In this document: piece after piece, positions 7,050 through 11,757 of the stretch | How positions within the stretch are numbered: position 1 is the stretch's first letter | Layout: each line of letters starts with the position of its first letter | Assembly (NCBI GenBank): GCA_020356305.1 | Contig: CP070636.1 | Span: 692,067-703,823 of the forward strand | DNA length: 11,757 nucleotides | Direction: 5' to 3' | From: Candidatus Bathyarchaeota archaeon | Lineage (GTDB): Archaea; Thermoproteota; Bathyarchaeia; Bathyarchaeales; Bathyarchaeaceae | Made by a program: the position numbers and the translations under genes | The notes under the pieces: generated by a model | Databases searched by the model: none | Seen by the model: only the letters and a program-made list of their open reading frames with translations | What the model was told of the DNA's origin: nothing

Positions 7050-7183
7050 TCCTCTCTCTACTCCGCTGTACACATAGTGTTACCACAATACAAATAAAGT
7101 TTGCGGTGTGATTTAATGTTGACTTTTTCTACTCGATAGGTTATCAAAAGAGTCGTATGTAGAATTTTTTGTCGTGTTCAAAG

Positions 7184-7226
7184 TTATTTAGTCACTTGTC
7201 CATAAGTTTTGATTGTAGGCTGGGAG
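7184..7226 (+). promoter_or_regulatory. Probable dinB promoter and ribosome binding site
   Basis: TTATTTA at 7184-7190 is a TATA-like box about 48 bases before ATG 7235, placing transcription start near 7212. GGGAG at 7222-7226 lies eight bases before that ATG and decides the start over upstream in-frame TTG 7169. Further upstream, GTACACATAGTGTTAC (7068-7083) is a near-palindrome that could be an operator for either divergent gene. Confidence 0.45.
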
Positions 7227-7234
7227 AACGGCGG

Positions 7235-8302
7235 ATGTCACGTAGGATAATCTTTCATGTCGACATGGATCAGTTTTTTGCGGCAGTGGAAGAACGGGAG
7301 CATCCTGAGTTTGGAGGCAAGCCTGTGGTCGTCGGAGCCGATCCGAAGGAAGGACGGGGAAGGGGGGTGGTAAGCACCTGCAACTATGAAGCGAGAAAGT
7401 ATGGCATACGCTCCGGAATGCCCATCTCAAGAGCTTGGAAGCTCTGTCCTGACGCTATTTTCTTGCCGGTAAACTTCAAACTTTACGTTCAAGCGTCCTC
7501 CCGAATAATGATAATTCTCAGAGAATATGGGGACAAATTCGAGCAGTGGGGATTGGATGAAGCGTTCCTCGATGTCAGCTCAAGGGTGCGAAGCTTCGAA
7601 GAGGCAGAAAAACTCGCGAAAACCATAAAACGGACGATTCGCGATGGAGAAGGACTTACATGTTCCATAGGTGTTGGACCAAACAAACTCGTGGCAAAAA
7701 TTGCCAGCGACTTCAAGAAACCTGACGGACTGACAATTGTCGATGAGAACTCCGTTGAAAGTTTCTTAGCTTCTCTACCGGTACGAAAGCTGTTATGGGT
7801 AGGCAAGAAAACCGAGCGTAAGCTGAACGAAATGGGGATAGAAACCATAGGCGACTTGGCAAGCTATGATGTGTCAATTTTGACTGAAAAGTTCGGTGTG
7901 ATGGGCGTCCAATACCATCGGATGGCGCGCGGAATAGACCAGAGTGAAGTTGCTGAAAGCGGCGAAACAAAATCTGTTGGACGAGAAACAACCTTTGAAG
8001 AAGACACGTCCGATTACGATCTTGTCCTCGATACGTTGGACAAACTAAGCAAACAAGTGCACGAAGAAATAGTTGCACGCAAGATGCTGTTCAAAACGGT
8101 CACTCTGAAAATTCGTTTTGAAAACTTTGAAACCCACACCCACGGCAAGACACAGGCCTTCTTCACAGATCGTCTTCGAGACCTTCAGAAAGCAGCGCGC
8201 AAACTTGCTCAGCCATATCTTGATCAAAACAGAAAAGTCAGATTGATAGGTGTGAGAGCATCAAACCTGACATCTCGCAAAGAACAAAAGACTCTGGCGT
8301 GA
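7235..8302 (+). CDS. dinB: Y-family translesion DNA polymerase IV (Dpo4-like)
   Basis: A 355-residue DinB/Dpo4-type polymerase that copies past damaged template bases. The palm begins IIFHVDMDQFFAAVEE, with metal-binding D10 and the likely steric-gate F15 that excludes ribonucleotides. The second metal site is LDEAF (D108, E109). The conserved SIGVGPNKLVAKIASDFKKPDG (144-165) and the thumb helix-hairpin-helix region LPVRKLLWVGKKTERKL follow, then a little finger from about residue 240 (KSVGRETTFEED). The length matches the family. The tail NLTSRKEQKTLA lacks a clear QxxLxxFF clamp-binding box, unlike many archaeal relatives. ATG 7235 is chosen because GGGAG stands eight bases before it and homology begins at once; the 22 upstream codons from TTG 7169 look like leader. 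It is monocistronic. Confidence 0.95.
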   Translation: MSRRIIFHVDMDQFFAAVEEREHPEFGGKPVVVGADPKEGRGRGVVSTCNYEARKYGIRSGMPISRAWKLCPDAIFLPVNFKLYVQASSRIMIILREYGDKFEQWGLDEAFLDVSSRVRSFEEAEKLAKTIKRTIRDGEGLTCSIGVGPNKLVAKIASDFKKPDGLTIVDENSVESFLASLPVRKLLWVGKKTERKLNEMGIETIGDLASYDVSILTEKFGVMGVQYHRMARGIDQSEVAESGETKSVGRETTFEEDTSDYDLVLDTLDKLSKQVHEEIVARKMLFKTVTLKIRFENFETHTHGKTQAFFTDRLRDLQKAARKLAQPYLDQNRKVRLIGVRASNLTSRKEQKTLA

Positions 8303-8350
8303 ACAAGGCTGAAGTCAGGGCTACAAAGCATCTGGCTGGAAAGCCTCTGA

Positions 8351-8386
8351 TTCACATGCATGCATGCTACAATGCGCGCGCGTGAA
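8351..8386. repeat. Alternating purine-pyrimidine tract within an inverted repeat
   Basis: Bases 8353-8367 alternate pyrimidine and purine without a break (built on TGCATGCA), and 8373-8384 do so again around GCGCGCGCG (8374-8382). The pair is bracketed by TTCAC (8351-8355) and GTGAA (8382-8386), which are complementary. Such sequence is prone to cruciform or Z-form DNA. It lies 48 bases after the dinB stop, in a 187-base gap that otherwise holds only the promoter of the next gene. Confidence 0.5.
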
Positions 8387-8433
8387 TGAACTTTGATTTT
8401 TGTAGTTATGCTACGTATTTTGGCTTCAATAAA

Positions 8434-8442
8434 CGTATATAC
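8434..8442 (+). promoter_or_regulatory. TATA-like box for the repeat-bearing Cys protein
   Basis: CGTATATAC at 8434-8442 is a TATA-like element about 52 bases before the TTG start at 8490. Transcription would begin near 8464, leaving a leader of about 25 bases. No strong ribosome site is visible in that leader. Confidence 0.4.
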
Positions 8443-8489
8443 TCCACAAAACAAGTTTTGGCTGTCTGAAAACTAAAGATGAGACAAAG

Positions 8490-8960
8490 TTGACAAACGA
8501 AACCTTTGTGGCTGCTTGTCCGAATCCTAAATGTCAAAGAGAGATTGAAGAGCCTATTCTCTTGAATAGGCTGTCAAAAAAGCCGGTAGAACAGTACTAC
8601 GCTTGTCCACACTGTTTTATGAAACTAGATGTAGACATCAAAGACTCTCAAACGTTGAAAGAAGAAGAAAAAGAGGAAGAGAAACTTGCGGTCGTGCCAT
8701 TAGAGAAGGAAGAGAAACTTGCGGTCGTGCCATTAGAGAAGGAAGAGAAACTTGCGGTCGTGCCATTAGAGAAGGAAGAAGAGAAGAAGGAAAAAGAAGA
8801 GCCTGCGGTCGTACCGTCAAAGAAGGAACAAAAAGGTCCGTCAGGCTGCAATCATGATTTGGGATATTTGGCGAGACGTCCTAAAGACGTTCCTATTCCA
8901 CAAGAATGCCTAGTCTGCTCGAAAATAGTGGATTGTATGCTCAAGAGAGGTGGCGCCTAG
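8490..8960 (+). CDS. Two-module Cys (zinc-binding) protein with tandem-repeat linker
   Basis: A 156-aa protein of no named family that I can assign. The N-terminal module has C10-x4-C15 and C39-P-H-C42, a zinc-ribbon pattern. The C-terminal module has C120-N-H122, LGYL, RPKDVPIP and C140-LVC143-x5-C149. A Cys/His set followed by GYL, PIP and CxxC resembles a small motif I associate with uncharacterised archaeal proteins, a weak recollection. Between them is a charged, probably disordered linker with three perfect copies of an 11-residue unit (EEKLAVVPLEK, residues 63-95) and a decayed fourth (EEPAVVPSKK). The start is TTG 8490, with GTG 8508 as alternative. No membrane span or signal peptide is present, so it should be cytoplasmic. 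A two-ended adaptor binding nucleic acid or protein is conceivable but unshown. Confidence 0.75.
   Translation: MTNETFVAACPNPKCQREIEEPILLNRLSKKPVEQYYACPHCFMKLDVDIKDSQTLKEEEKEEEKLAVVPLEKEEKLAVVPLEKEEKLAVVPLEKEEEKKEKEEPAVVPSKKEQKGPSGCNHDLGYLARRPKDVPIPQECLVCSKIVDCMLKRGGA
8676..8774 (+). repeat. Three perfect tandem 33-bp repeats (in-frame)
   Basis: Units at 8676-8708, 8709-8741 and 8742-8774 are identical over all 33 bases, each encoding EEKLAVVPLEK. A diverged partial copy (core GCGGTCGTACC) follows around 8804-8826. Perfect identity, including third codon positions, points to recent expansion or ongoing homogenisation. The unit length is a multiple of three, so copy-number change keeps the frame. 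Confidence 0.95.
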
Positions 8961-9164
8961 GTAGATCTAATTTGGCAAGTCTAGTGCGCCCGCATCTTCG
9001 TGCACATCTACCATCATTGTACGCTCTACGTTGCTATTCATCTTGAATTACTAAACATTGGGTTCCCATGAAAATTTTTGGGGGTCGTTGCCTGCTCGAA
9101 AGTGCTAATGTCATACCGCAGAAAGCCGATAGATTTTGCATCTGAATTTACAATTCATAACTCA

Positions 9165-9172
9165 TTTTAAAT
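9165..9172 (+). promoter_or_regulatory. TATA box for the 42-aa Cys/Lys protein
   Basis: TTTTAAAT is centred about 27 bases before ATG 9196, the spacing expected if transcription starts at or next to the start codon. That implies a leaderless message, which agrees with the lack of a well-placed ribosome site (AGGAG at 9175-9179 is too far, 16 bases away). Confidence 0.5.
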
Positions 9173-9195
9173 GTAGGAGTCAACGTTAGAGTACA

Positions 9196-9324
9196 ATGTT
9201 AAATAAGAAATCCAAACGCCCAAAATGCAAATTCAAGAAACCATGTGATTTCAAGAGACCATCCAAGAAGGAACCTAAATGCCGTTGGGCCGGCACATGC
9301 AACCAGCAATATGACATGTACTGA
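9196..9324 (+). CDS. Small Lys/Cys-rich protein with paired Cx5C motifs (42 aa)
   Basis: ATG 9196 to TGA 9322-9324 encodes 42 residues that look designed rather than random. Two similar blocks, PKCKFKKPC (residues 9-17) and PKCRWAGTC (27-35), each have C-x5-C with an aromatic two after the first Cys. Four cysteines (11, 17, 29, 35) could hold one zinc ion or an Fe-S cluster. Ten of the first 28 residues are Lys, so nucleic-acid binding is plausible. A TATA box at the leaderless distance precedes it. It sits among other small cysteine proteins and faces the zinc-ribbon-like gene on the other strand, with stops 107 bases apart. Its function is unknown and its family unrecognised. The main doubt is its size. 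Confidence 0.6.
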   Translation: MLNKKSKRPKCKFKKPCDFKRPSKKEPKCRWAGTCNQQYDMY

Positions 9325-9374
9325 ATGATAAAAAAAGCAAGGATTAAGAGCTGGTTTGCCTTTCAAAAACCAAC

Positions 9375-9390
9375 CAATGACCAATCATTG
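9375..9390. repeat. Hairpin between convergent small genes
   Basis: CAATGA, loop CCAA, TCATTG form a perfect 6-bp stem with a 4-base loop. It lies between the stops of the 42-aa gene (9324) and the zinc-ribbon-like gene (9432). Read on the minus strand it is followed six bases later by five Ts, so it may help end the minus-strand transcript. On the plus strand no T-run follows. Confidence 0.35.
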
Positions 9391-9431
9391 TGCCATATCG
9401 GTCCCGCACCCGTGCGCGCAGAAGAAGTAGC

Positions 9432-9677
9432 TTACTCTGGGCTCCTAGCCTCAGGATGTGCACATGCCTGTAAAAAGATTTGAGCAACAAGCCTCTTTCG
9501 TTTAAGATTTATTTCGAGTATTCCGTTGTCCATGCAATCTGGGCATATGTTGAAATCGTATGCTGAACCGTCGTGAAAAGTAAACTTGCATGGATATACG
9601 ACCTTAACGATATCACCGCAACAATCACAAAACAGAGGGTACACGTTCCTGACCTTTTTGTGAATTAAGGATGACAA
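9432..9677 (-). CDS. Small zinc-ribbon-like protein
   Basis: The 81-residue frame carries FCDCCGD (C17, C19, C20) and ICPDCMDNG (C45, C48), two CxxC knuckles 25 residues apart, as in a zinc ribbon or treble clef; C30 is extra. The middle, KFTFHDGSAYDFNICPDC, reads like the short beta strands of such a fold. The last 15 residues (CAHPEARSPE) look poorly conserved. The frame opens with TTG 9677, but a TATA-like CTTTTTAAG at 9680-9688 is too close to serve that codon. With that box, GTG 9644 (70 aa, shortly after AGGTCAGG) would be the start, and it still keeps all CxxC pairs. It probably binds zinc; the partner is unknown. No operon is evident. Confidence 0.68.
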   Translation of the reverse strand: MSSLIHKKVRNVYPLFCDCCGDIVKVVYPCKFTFHDGSAYDFNICPDCMDNGILEINLKRKRLVAQIFLQACAHPEARSPE

Positions 9678-9812
9678 ATCTTAAAAAGAAAGTTTCGTGC
9701 GCAAAAACGGTGGGCAACCTGAAGTATTCACGAAGATGGATATATTGTGGTTTGCATAACAAGAGCGTGCGATTGTATATTTTGCCCAGGTTGTCAGAAT
9801 CAGGAGTTACCG

Positions 9813-10019
9813 CTATTTTCTTTTTTTGAGGTTGTCTTCAGAGAGTTCGGTCTGTATCATAGGTAGTTTTTTGGTCTTTTTCCAGATCTCCCGAAGTATG
9901 GGAACAACGTAATCTATCGCCGCCTCTATCCTTTCTTCATCAAAGTGGCAGTCTTTGAAAAGTTTGTTCAGTTTAGCCGGGTCGATAGGAACCAAAAGAA
10001 AATAACCGTATTTTGCCAT
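9813..10019 (-). CDS. Small hypothetical protein (68 aa)
   Basis: I do not recognise this protein. It starts MAKYGYFLLVPIDPAKLNKLF and continues as an amphipathic, mostly helical, highly charged chain (FDEERIEAAIDYVVPILREIWKKTKKLP) with a Lys-rich end. It has one cysteine, no membrane span and no signal peptide. The start is well supported: AGGTGATGAC, a strong ribosome site, stands just before ATG 10019. It is preceded by a 178-base gap containing an alternating tract at 10139-10151 and followed by 135 bases before the zinc-ribbon-like gene on the same strand, so linkage in one transcript is possible. The good ribosome site makes me believe the gene is real. Confidence 0.65.
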   Translation of the reverse strand: MAKYGYFLLVPIDPAKLNKLFKDCHFDEERIEAAIDYVVPILREIWKKTKKLPMIQTELSEDNLKKRK

Positions 10020-10197
10020 CTTGTCATCACCTAGGCAGTGTTGGCTCTCAACTAGTTATATGGTTTATGAACTCGCAATTCATGTGACTCCGTACTCAGC
10101 TACTGCGCCGGCTCGCAAATCCTAGTTTCTGTATTGTGATGCGCACGCACAAGAGTTATGTGCACAACTCACTAATTCGGCCCGTGTCAGCATAGTT

Positions 10198-11583
10198 TTA
10201 TGAAGAGTCTGTTTCACTGCTTACGGGCATGCCTATGCCGACACCGCGATAAGAAAAGCCAGCTTCTCTGCAGTCTTTTGGGTTGAAAACGTTTCTACCG
10301 TCTACTAGCACAGGAGTGGCAAGAACGCTTTTGAGCCAGTCCAAATCGATATTGAGGTATTCTTTATGAGGGGTTGCGATGACCATGCAGTTCTTATATC
10401 CTAGGGCGTCTTCCAAGTTGTTCGTGAGAGCCACTCCTTCAAACTCTCTAACAAACGGATCATGCACTACAACTTCCTTACATACATCTTTAAGAAGGTT
10501 GTAAAGTGGCAACGCCGGCGTATTTCTCGTATCATCGGAGTCCCCAAGAAACGCGAGACCTAAAATGCACACTCTTGCTTCTTCGAGCTTAACACCCTTC
10601 TCATGTAGTGCTTCTTCCACCAAATCTTTCACATGTTGTGGCATTGAATCGTTTATCCTTCTGCTTTCGACGAGAATCTTAGGCGTAAACTTGAAGATTC
10701 CATGAGCTTCCAGACCATACTTCAACAGCCACGGGTCTTTGGGGAGACAGTGGCCTCCGACGCCTGCACCTGGGGCATGCATCATCCTGAATGGATTCTT
10801 TGCAGGATCAGATGGGTCATTAGGCAAAGAGTTCACGAAGCGCCTAACCTCGTGCACGTTAACGCCAAGGCTCTCGCAGATCAACGCAACTTCATTTGCG
10901 AACGCGATGTTAACGTCGCGGTAGGTGTTCTCGGTGACCTTTGCAACTTCCGCTGTAATACAGTCGGTTTGAAACACCTCCGCCTTGACGATCTTCTGAT
11001 AAAAATCAACGGCACGTTGAGCGCATCTAGGGGTGACTCCTCCTACAATCCTCGGCATATGGACCAAGTTGTGAAGCAGGCGGCCCACCATGACGCGTTC
11101 ATAAGAGTACACAAGGTTGAAGTCTTTGCCCACCTTCATCCCAGAGGACTCCTCCAAAATTGGCTTTACGATATAGTTGGTAGTTCCCGGAGCCACGGTG
11201 GACTCCACGATGATCATCACTCCGTTTTTCATATGTCTTCCAACAGCTTGAGTTACCTCTCTTAATGAACCGTACCGCGGCGCATGATTCTCATCAACTG
11301 GAGTCTGAACATCAACAAGAATCACGTCAGCTTTCTTACACACAGAAATGTCGTCGGTAACTCTGAAACTGCCCTTCTTCACTACCTTTTCAATGAGCTC
11401 AGCCAGACCCGGTTCGTCGCCTCCAATCGGACACCTACCCGCATTGAGATAGTCGATCTTCCACCCCGACCGCTCAGATTTTCTTTGCACCCCAATAACA
11501 TTGAAGCCTTCAACGTTAGCGAACATAGCAGCCGCTGGAATGCCTGCATATCCCATACCTATGACCACGATCTCCAAGTTCAT
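10198..11583 (-). CDS. UDP-sugar 6-dehydrogenase (UDP-ManNAc/UDP-glucose dehydrogenase family)
   Basis: A 461-residue NAD-dependent nucleotide-sugar dehydrogenase, which oxidises C6 of a UDP-hexose twice to the uronic acid. The N-terminal Rossmann domain has IVVIGMGYAG (G9, G11, G14), then VDVQTPVDE and ESTVAPGTT. The central domain holds AKVTENTYRDVNIAFANE with K215 and N219 and the catalytic cysteine C279 in GAGVGGHCLPKDP. The C-terminal domain includes ILGLAFLGDSDDTRNTP. GGHCxPKDP and the length suit the WecC-like (UDP-N-acetylmannosamine) branch somewhat better than UDP-glucose dehydrogenase, but specificity is not settled. ATG 11583 is chosen because AGGAG lies five bases upstream and the GxGxxG fold follows at once; the frame extends to GTG 11634, but a TATA box lies within that extension. 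It should feed archaeal surface-glycan synthesis. It is downstream of a tRNA on the same strand. Confidence 0.93.
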   Translation of the reverse strand: MNLEIVVIGMGYAGIPAAAMFANVEGFNVIGVQRKSERSGWKIDYLNAGRCPIGGDEPGLAELIEKVVKKGSFRVTDDISVCKKADVILVDVQTPVDENHAPRYGSLREVTQAVGRHMKNGVMIIVESTVAPGTTNYIVKPILEESSGMKVGKDFNLVYSYERVMVGRLLHNLVHMPRIVGGVTPRCAQRAVDFYQKIVKAEVFQTDCITAEVAKVTENTYRDVNIAFANEVALICESLGVNVHEVRRFVNSLPNDPSDPAKNPFRMMHAPGAGVGGHCLPKDPWLLKYGLEAHGIFKFTPKILVESRRINDSMPQHVKDLVEEALHEKGVKLEEARVCILGLAFLGDSDDTRNTPALPLYNLLKDVCKEVVVHDPFVREFEGVALTNNLEDALGYKNCMVIATPHKEYLNIDLDWLKSVLATPVLVDGRNVFNPKDCREAGFSYRGVGIGMPVSSETDSS

Positions 11584-11588
11584 CACGT

Positions 11589-11621
11589 CTCCTAATTTCG
11601 ACCAGCGTTTTCCTTTTAAAG
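11589..11621 (-). promoter_or_regulatory. Promoter and ribosome site of the nucleotide-sugar dehydrogenase
   Basis: On the minus strand CTTTAAAAG (11621-11613) is a good TATA box. Transcription starting about 26 bases on would fall near 11591, and AGGAG (11593-11589) stands five bases before ATG 11583. This gives a very short leader and argues against the longer GTG 11634 start. Confidence 0.5.
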
Positions 11622-11731
11622 ATTTGTTCGCCACTGCGCGTTAGCGACGGAAGAGTCTTCAGGAAGCTACAATGTTGCGCTTAACAGGGCTAACATCACT
11701 CGAATAAAGCCGCTTAGGTTTTTGGCATACC

Positions 11732-11757
11732 TGGTGAGGGGGGTGGGACTTGAACCC
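11732..11757 (-). tRNA. tRNA 3' end (T-arm, acceptor strand and CCA), truncated by window edge
   Basis: Read on the minus strand from 11757 the sequence begins GGG-TTCAAGT-CCC, the T-stem and TPsiC loop of a tRNA. It continues through the 3' acceptor strand CCCCCTC, discriminator A and an encoded CCA ending at 11732. The 5' acceptor strand should therefore read GAGGGGG. The anticodon lies beyond the right edge, so the amino acid cannot be named. Confidence 0.9.

Noticed and set aside
7169..7234. N-terminal extension of DinB from TTG 7169
   Set aside because: Family homology begins at ATG 7235, which has a GGGAG site; the extension overlaps the likely promoter.
8676..8774. Possible CRISPR-like array
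   Set aside because: The 33-bp units follow each other with no spacers and encode an in-frame peptide repeat, so this is a coding minisatellite.
8603..8857. Open frames in other phases over the repeat region
   Set aside because: A 33-bp unit without stops keeps several frames open at once; only the 8490-8960 frame has Cys modules on both sides.
9069..9146. 25-aa frame (MKIFGGRCLLES) in the gap before the 42-aa gene
   Set aside because: Too short, no promoter at a sensible distance and no pattern in the peptide.
9199..9384. Hydrophobic minus-strand frame opposite the 42-aa gene
   Set aside because: Its hydrophobicity is the mirror of Lys-rich codons (AAG/AAA read as CTT/TTT) on the plus strand; no start signal.
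9325..9483. 52-aa frame starting directly after the 42-aa gene's stop (MIKKARIKSWF)
   Set aside because: It runs antisense into the zinc-ribbon-like gene, its cysteines come from the overlap, and no ribosome site or repeat motif supports it. It is not excluded entirely.
10702..11265. 187-aa open frame on the plus strand
   Set aside because: It lies wholly antisense to the well-conserved nucleotide-sugar dehydrogenase and its product shows no plausible domain; it is a shadow of that gene.
11584..11634. N-terminal extension of the nucleotide-sugar dehydrogenase from GTG 11634
   Set aside because: It contains the TATA-like box and the ribosome site of ATG 11583, and precedes the GxGxxG fold with unrelated residues.

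Overview
The window reads as chromosomal DNA from an archaeon, most likely a TACK-type lineage such as Bathyarchaeia. The support is: an archaeal-type asparaginyl-tRNA synthetase tail; a winged-helix regulator fused to a membrane domain; a tungsten-type aldehyde:ferredoxin oxidoreductase with its own polyferredoxin; a Dpo4-like DinB; TATA-like boxes upstream of several genes; frequent TTG/GTG starts; and a tRNA with an encoded CCA. Lineage below archaea is inference from gene style.

Layout. Positions 1-234 (+) hold the C-terminus of AsnRS, cut by the left edge. Positions 379-1221 (+) encode a winged-helix protein with a multi-pass membrane domain, and 1321-2652 (+) a large secreted, sequon-rich surface protein with a C-terminal anchor; a perfect palindrome lies between them. 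Facing them on the minus strand is a two-gene unit, polyferredoxin (5112-4567) then aldehyde oxidoreductase (4566-2695), with stop and start codons abutting. Another minus-strand pair follows: ferritin-like protein (about 6904-6419) then MFS transporter (6393-5200). A roughly 100-bp imperfect palindrome that can fold with two internal hairpins lies in the divergent gap before dinB (7235-8302, +).

From 8303 to 10197 the window becomes a patch of very small genes: a 156-aa two-module Cys protein with three perfect 33-bp in-frame repeats (8490-8960, +), a 42-aa Lys/Cys-rich protein (9196-9324, +), a zinc-ribbon-like protein of 70-81 aa (9432-9677, -) and a 68-aa protein of unknown function (9813-10019, -). 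The gap at 8961-9195 has no convincing gene apart from the promoter of the 42-aa gene. The right end holds a nucleotide-sugar dehydrogenase (11583-10198, -) and the 3' end of a minus-strand tRNA cut by the right edge (11757-11732).

How the genes fit together. The ferredoxin/AOR pair should oxidise aldehydes to acids, or run in reverse, passing low-potential electrons through the four-cluster ferredoxin. The ferritin-like protein and MFS carrier look co-transcribed, but their substrates cannot be read. The nucleotide-sugar dehydrogenase would supply uronic-acid sugars of the kind used in archaeal glycans; the secreted protein carries seven N-glycosylation sequons, though a link between the two is speculation.

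The most interesting non-coding signals are: alternating purine-pyrimidine (CG)n tracts concentrated in the gaps between genes; the 6953-7049 palindrome; and recurring AGTTC/GAACT dyads flanking the membrane-bound regulator gene. No recognisable defence system, CRISPR array, integrase or transposase is present.
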